Source of the DNA: Nocardioidaceae bacterium
GTDB taxonomy: Bacteria; Actinomycetota; Actinomycetes; Propionibacteriales; Nocardioidaceae
Assembly: GCA_013698435.1 (NCBI GenBank)
Contig: JACCVA010000401.1
Span: 1 to 5,427 of the forward strand
Reading direction: 5' to 3'
DNA length: 5,427 bases
The notes beneath the pieces are model-generated. The model searched no databases and was not told where the DNA came from. It saw nothing but the letters and a program-made list of their open reading frames with translations. The position numbers and the translations under genes are program-made. Shown here in pieces: positions 5,202 through 5,427 of this stretch (position 1 is the stretch's first letter; each line of letters opens with the position of its first letter).

Positions 5202-5427
5202 GTGCCTGCCCAGCAGATTCTCGTCGACATCGTGCGTTCCGGGTTCGTGGAGGGCCATCACCGCGGGTCGATCGTGGTGCTCACCGCCGACGGGGCGGTG
5301 GACTGGGCGGTCGGCGAGGTTGACGAGCCGATCTATCCGCGGTCCAGCAACAAGCCCATTCAGGCGGTCGGGATGCTGCGTCTGGGTCTTGACCTCCACG
5401 ACGAGCTGCTCGCGCTGGCGTCGGCGA
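5202..5427 (+). CDS. Asparaginase II-family protein, N-terminal part (3' truncated by window edge)
   Basis: The first 75 codons of an asparaginase of the Asparaginase_II family (related to Rhizobium etli AnsA, distinct from the E. coli AnsA/AnsB type), which would hydrolyse asparagine to aspartate and ammonia. The N-terminal signature is clear: VRSGFVEGHHRGS at 11-23, then VGEVDEPIYPRSSNKPIQA at 37-55, matching the family's RSGxVExxHxG and PRSSxKPxQA blocks. The fragment stops at LALASA, just before the expected SHSGE-type motif, so the catalytic residues are outside the window. The GTG at 5202 is preferred because the conserved region begins about ten residues later and a -10-like TACGCT sits 7 bases upstream. 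An in-frame ATG at 5169 would add 11 residues (MSSGVAGTLRH). The gene diverges from cysC across 81 bases and has no obvious role in sulfur metabolism. Substrate is inferred from family only. Confidence 0.85.
   Translation, partial: MPAQQILVDIVRSGFVEGHHRGSIVVLTADGAVDWAVGEVDEPIYPRSSNKPIQAVGMLRLGLDLHDELLALASA

Noticed and set aside
5121..5399. Upstream extension of the cysC open frame to 5399, adding 93 residues
   Set aside because: The added stretch lies antisense to the clearly conserved asparaginase start, has no recognisable domain, and the family-like CysC sequence begins near the GTG at 5120.

Overview
The window looks like a chromosomal segment of a high-GC actinomycete. The base composition is GC-rich with strong G/C at third codon positions. 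Some starts look leaderless, with a -10-like hexamer 6-7 bases before a GTG. The acyltransferase carries a variant of the FPE block (FPEAGISRSF) that I associate with actinobacterial PlsC paralogues. Gene order and protein style remind me of Nocardioidaceae (Nocardioides/Aeromicrobium type), but this is an impression and was not tested by a search.

Layout. Bases 2-439 (+) are the 3' part of a PlsC-type acyltransferase. It converges on a four-gene block on the minus strand that spans 461-5120. Read in the direction of transcription, the block is: an APS kinase with a long N-terminal ATP-sulfurylase-like region (cysC, 5120-3831); a TauE/SafE-family (TSUP) membrane permease (3819-2776); ATP sulfurylase subunit 2 (cysD, 2637-1726); and the GTPase subunit (cysN, 1726-461). 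CysC and the permease are 11 bases apart, and cysD and cysN share one base (TGATG). A 137-base gap between the permease and cysD holds a likely second promoter. Beyond cysC, divergently transcribed, is the 5' end of an asparaginase II-family gene (5202 to the right edge, +).

How the genes work together. The permease probably moves a sulfur oxyanion across the membrane. CysDN activates sulfate with ATP, driven by GTP hydrolysis, to adenosine 5'-phosphosulfate (APS). CysC phosphorylates APS to 3'-phosphoadenosine 5'-phosphosulfate (PAPS). No reductase (cysH), sulfite reductase or sulfotransferase is visible here, so the window shows a PAPS-making module but not the fate of the PAPS.

Most unusual point. 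The N-terminal ~245 residues of CysC still resemble the PUA-like and catalytic parts of a monomeric (Sat-type) ATP sulfurylase, but the QxRN/HxxH and GRDH active-site motifs are gone. The kinase half is intact. It reads as a former Sat-CysC fusion whose sulfurylase half has decayed or been repurposed, kept in an operon with a separate, intact CysDN. Smaller points are a sharply AT-rich, rare-codon patch at the 3' end of cysC, an inverted repeat bracketing the putative cysD promoter's upstream region, and back-to-back leaderless-type promoters between cysC and the asparaginase gene. I saw no RNA genes, insertion sequences or CRISPR arrays.
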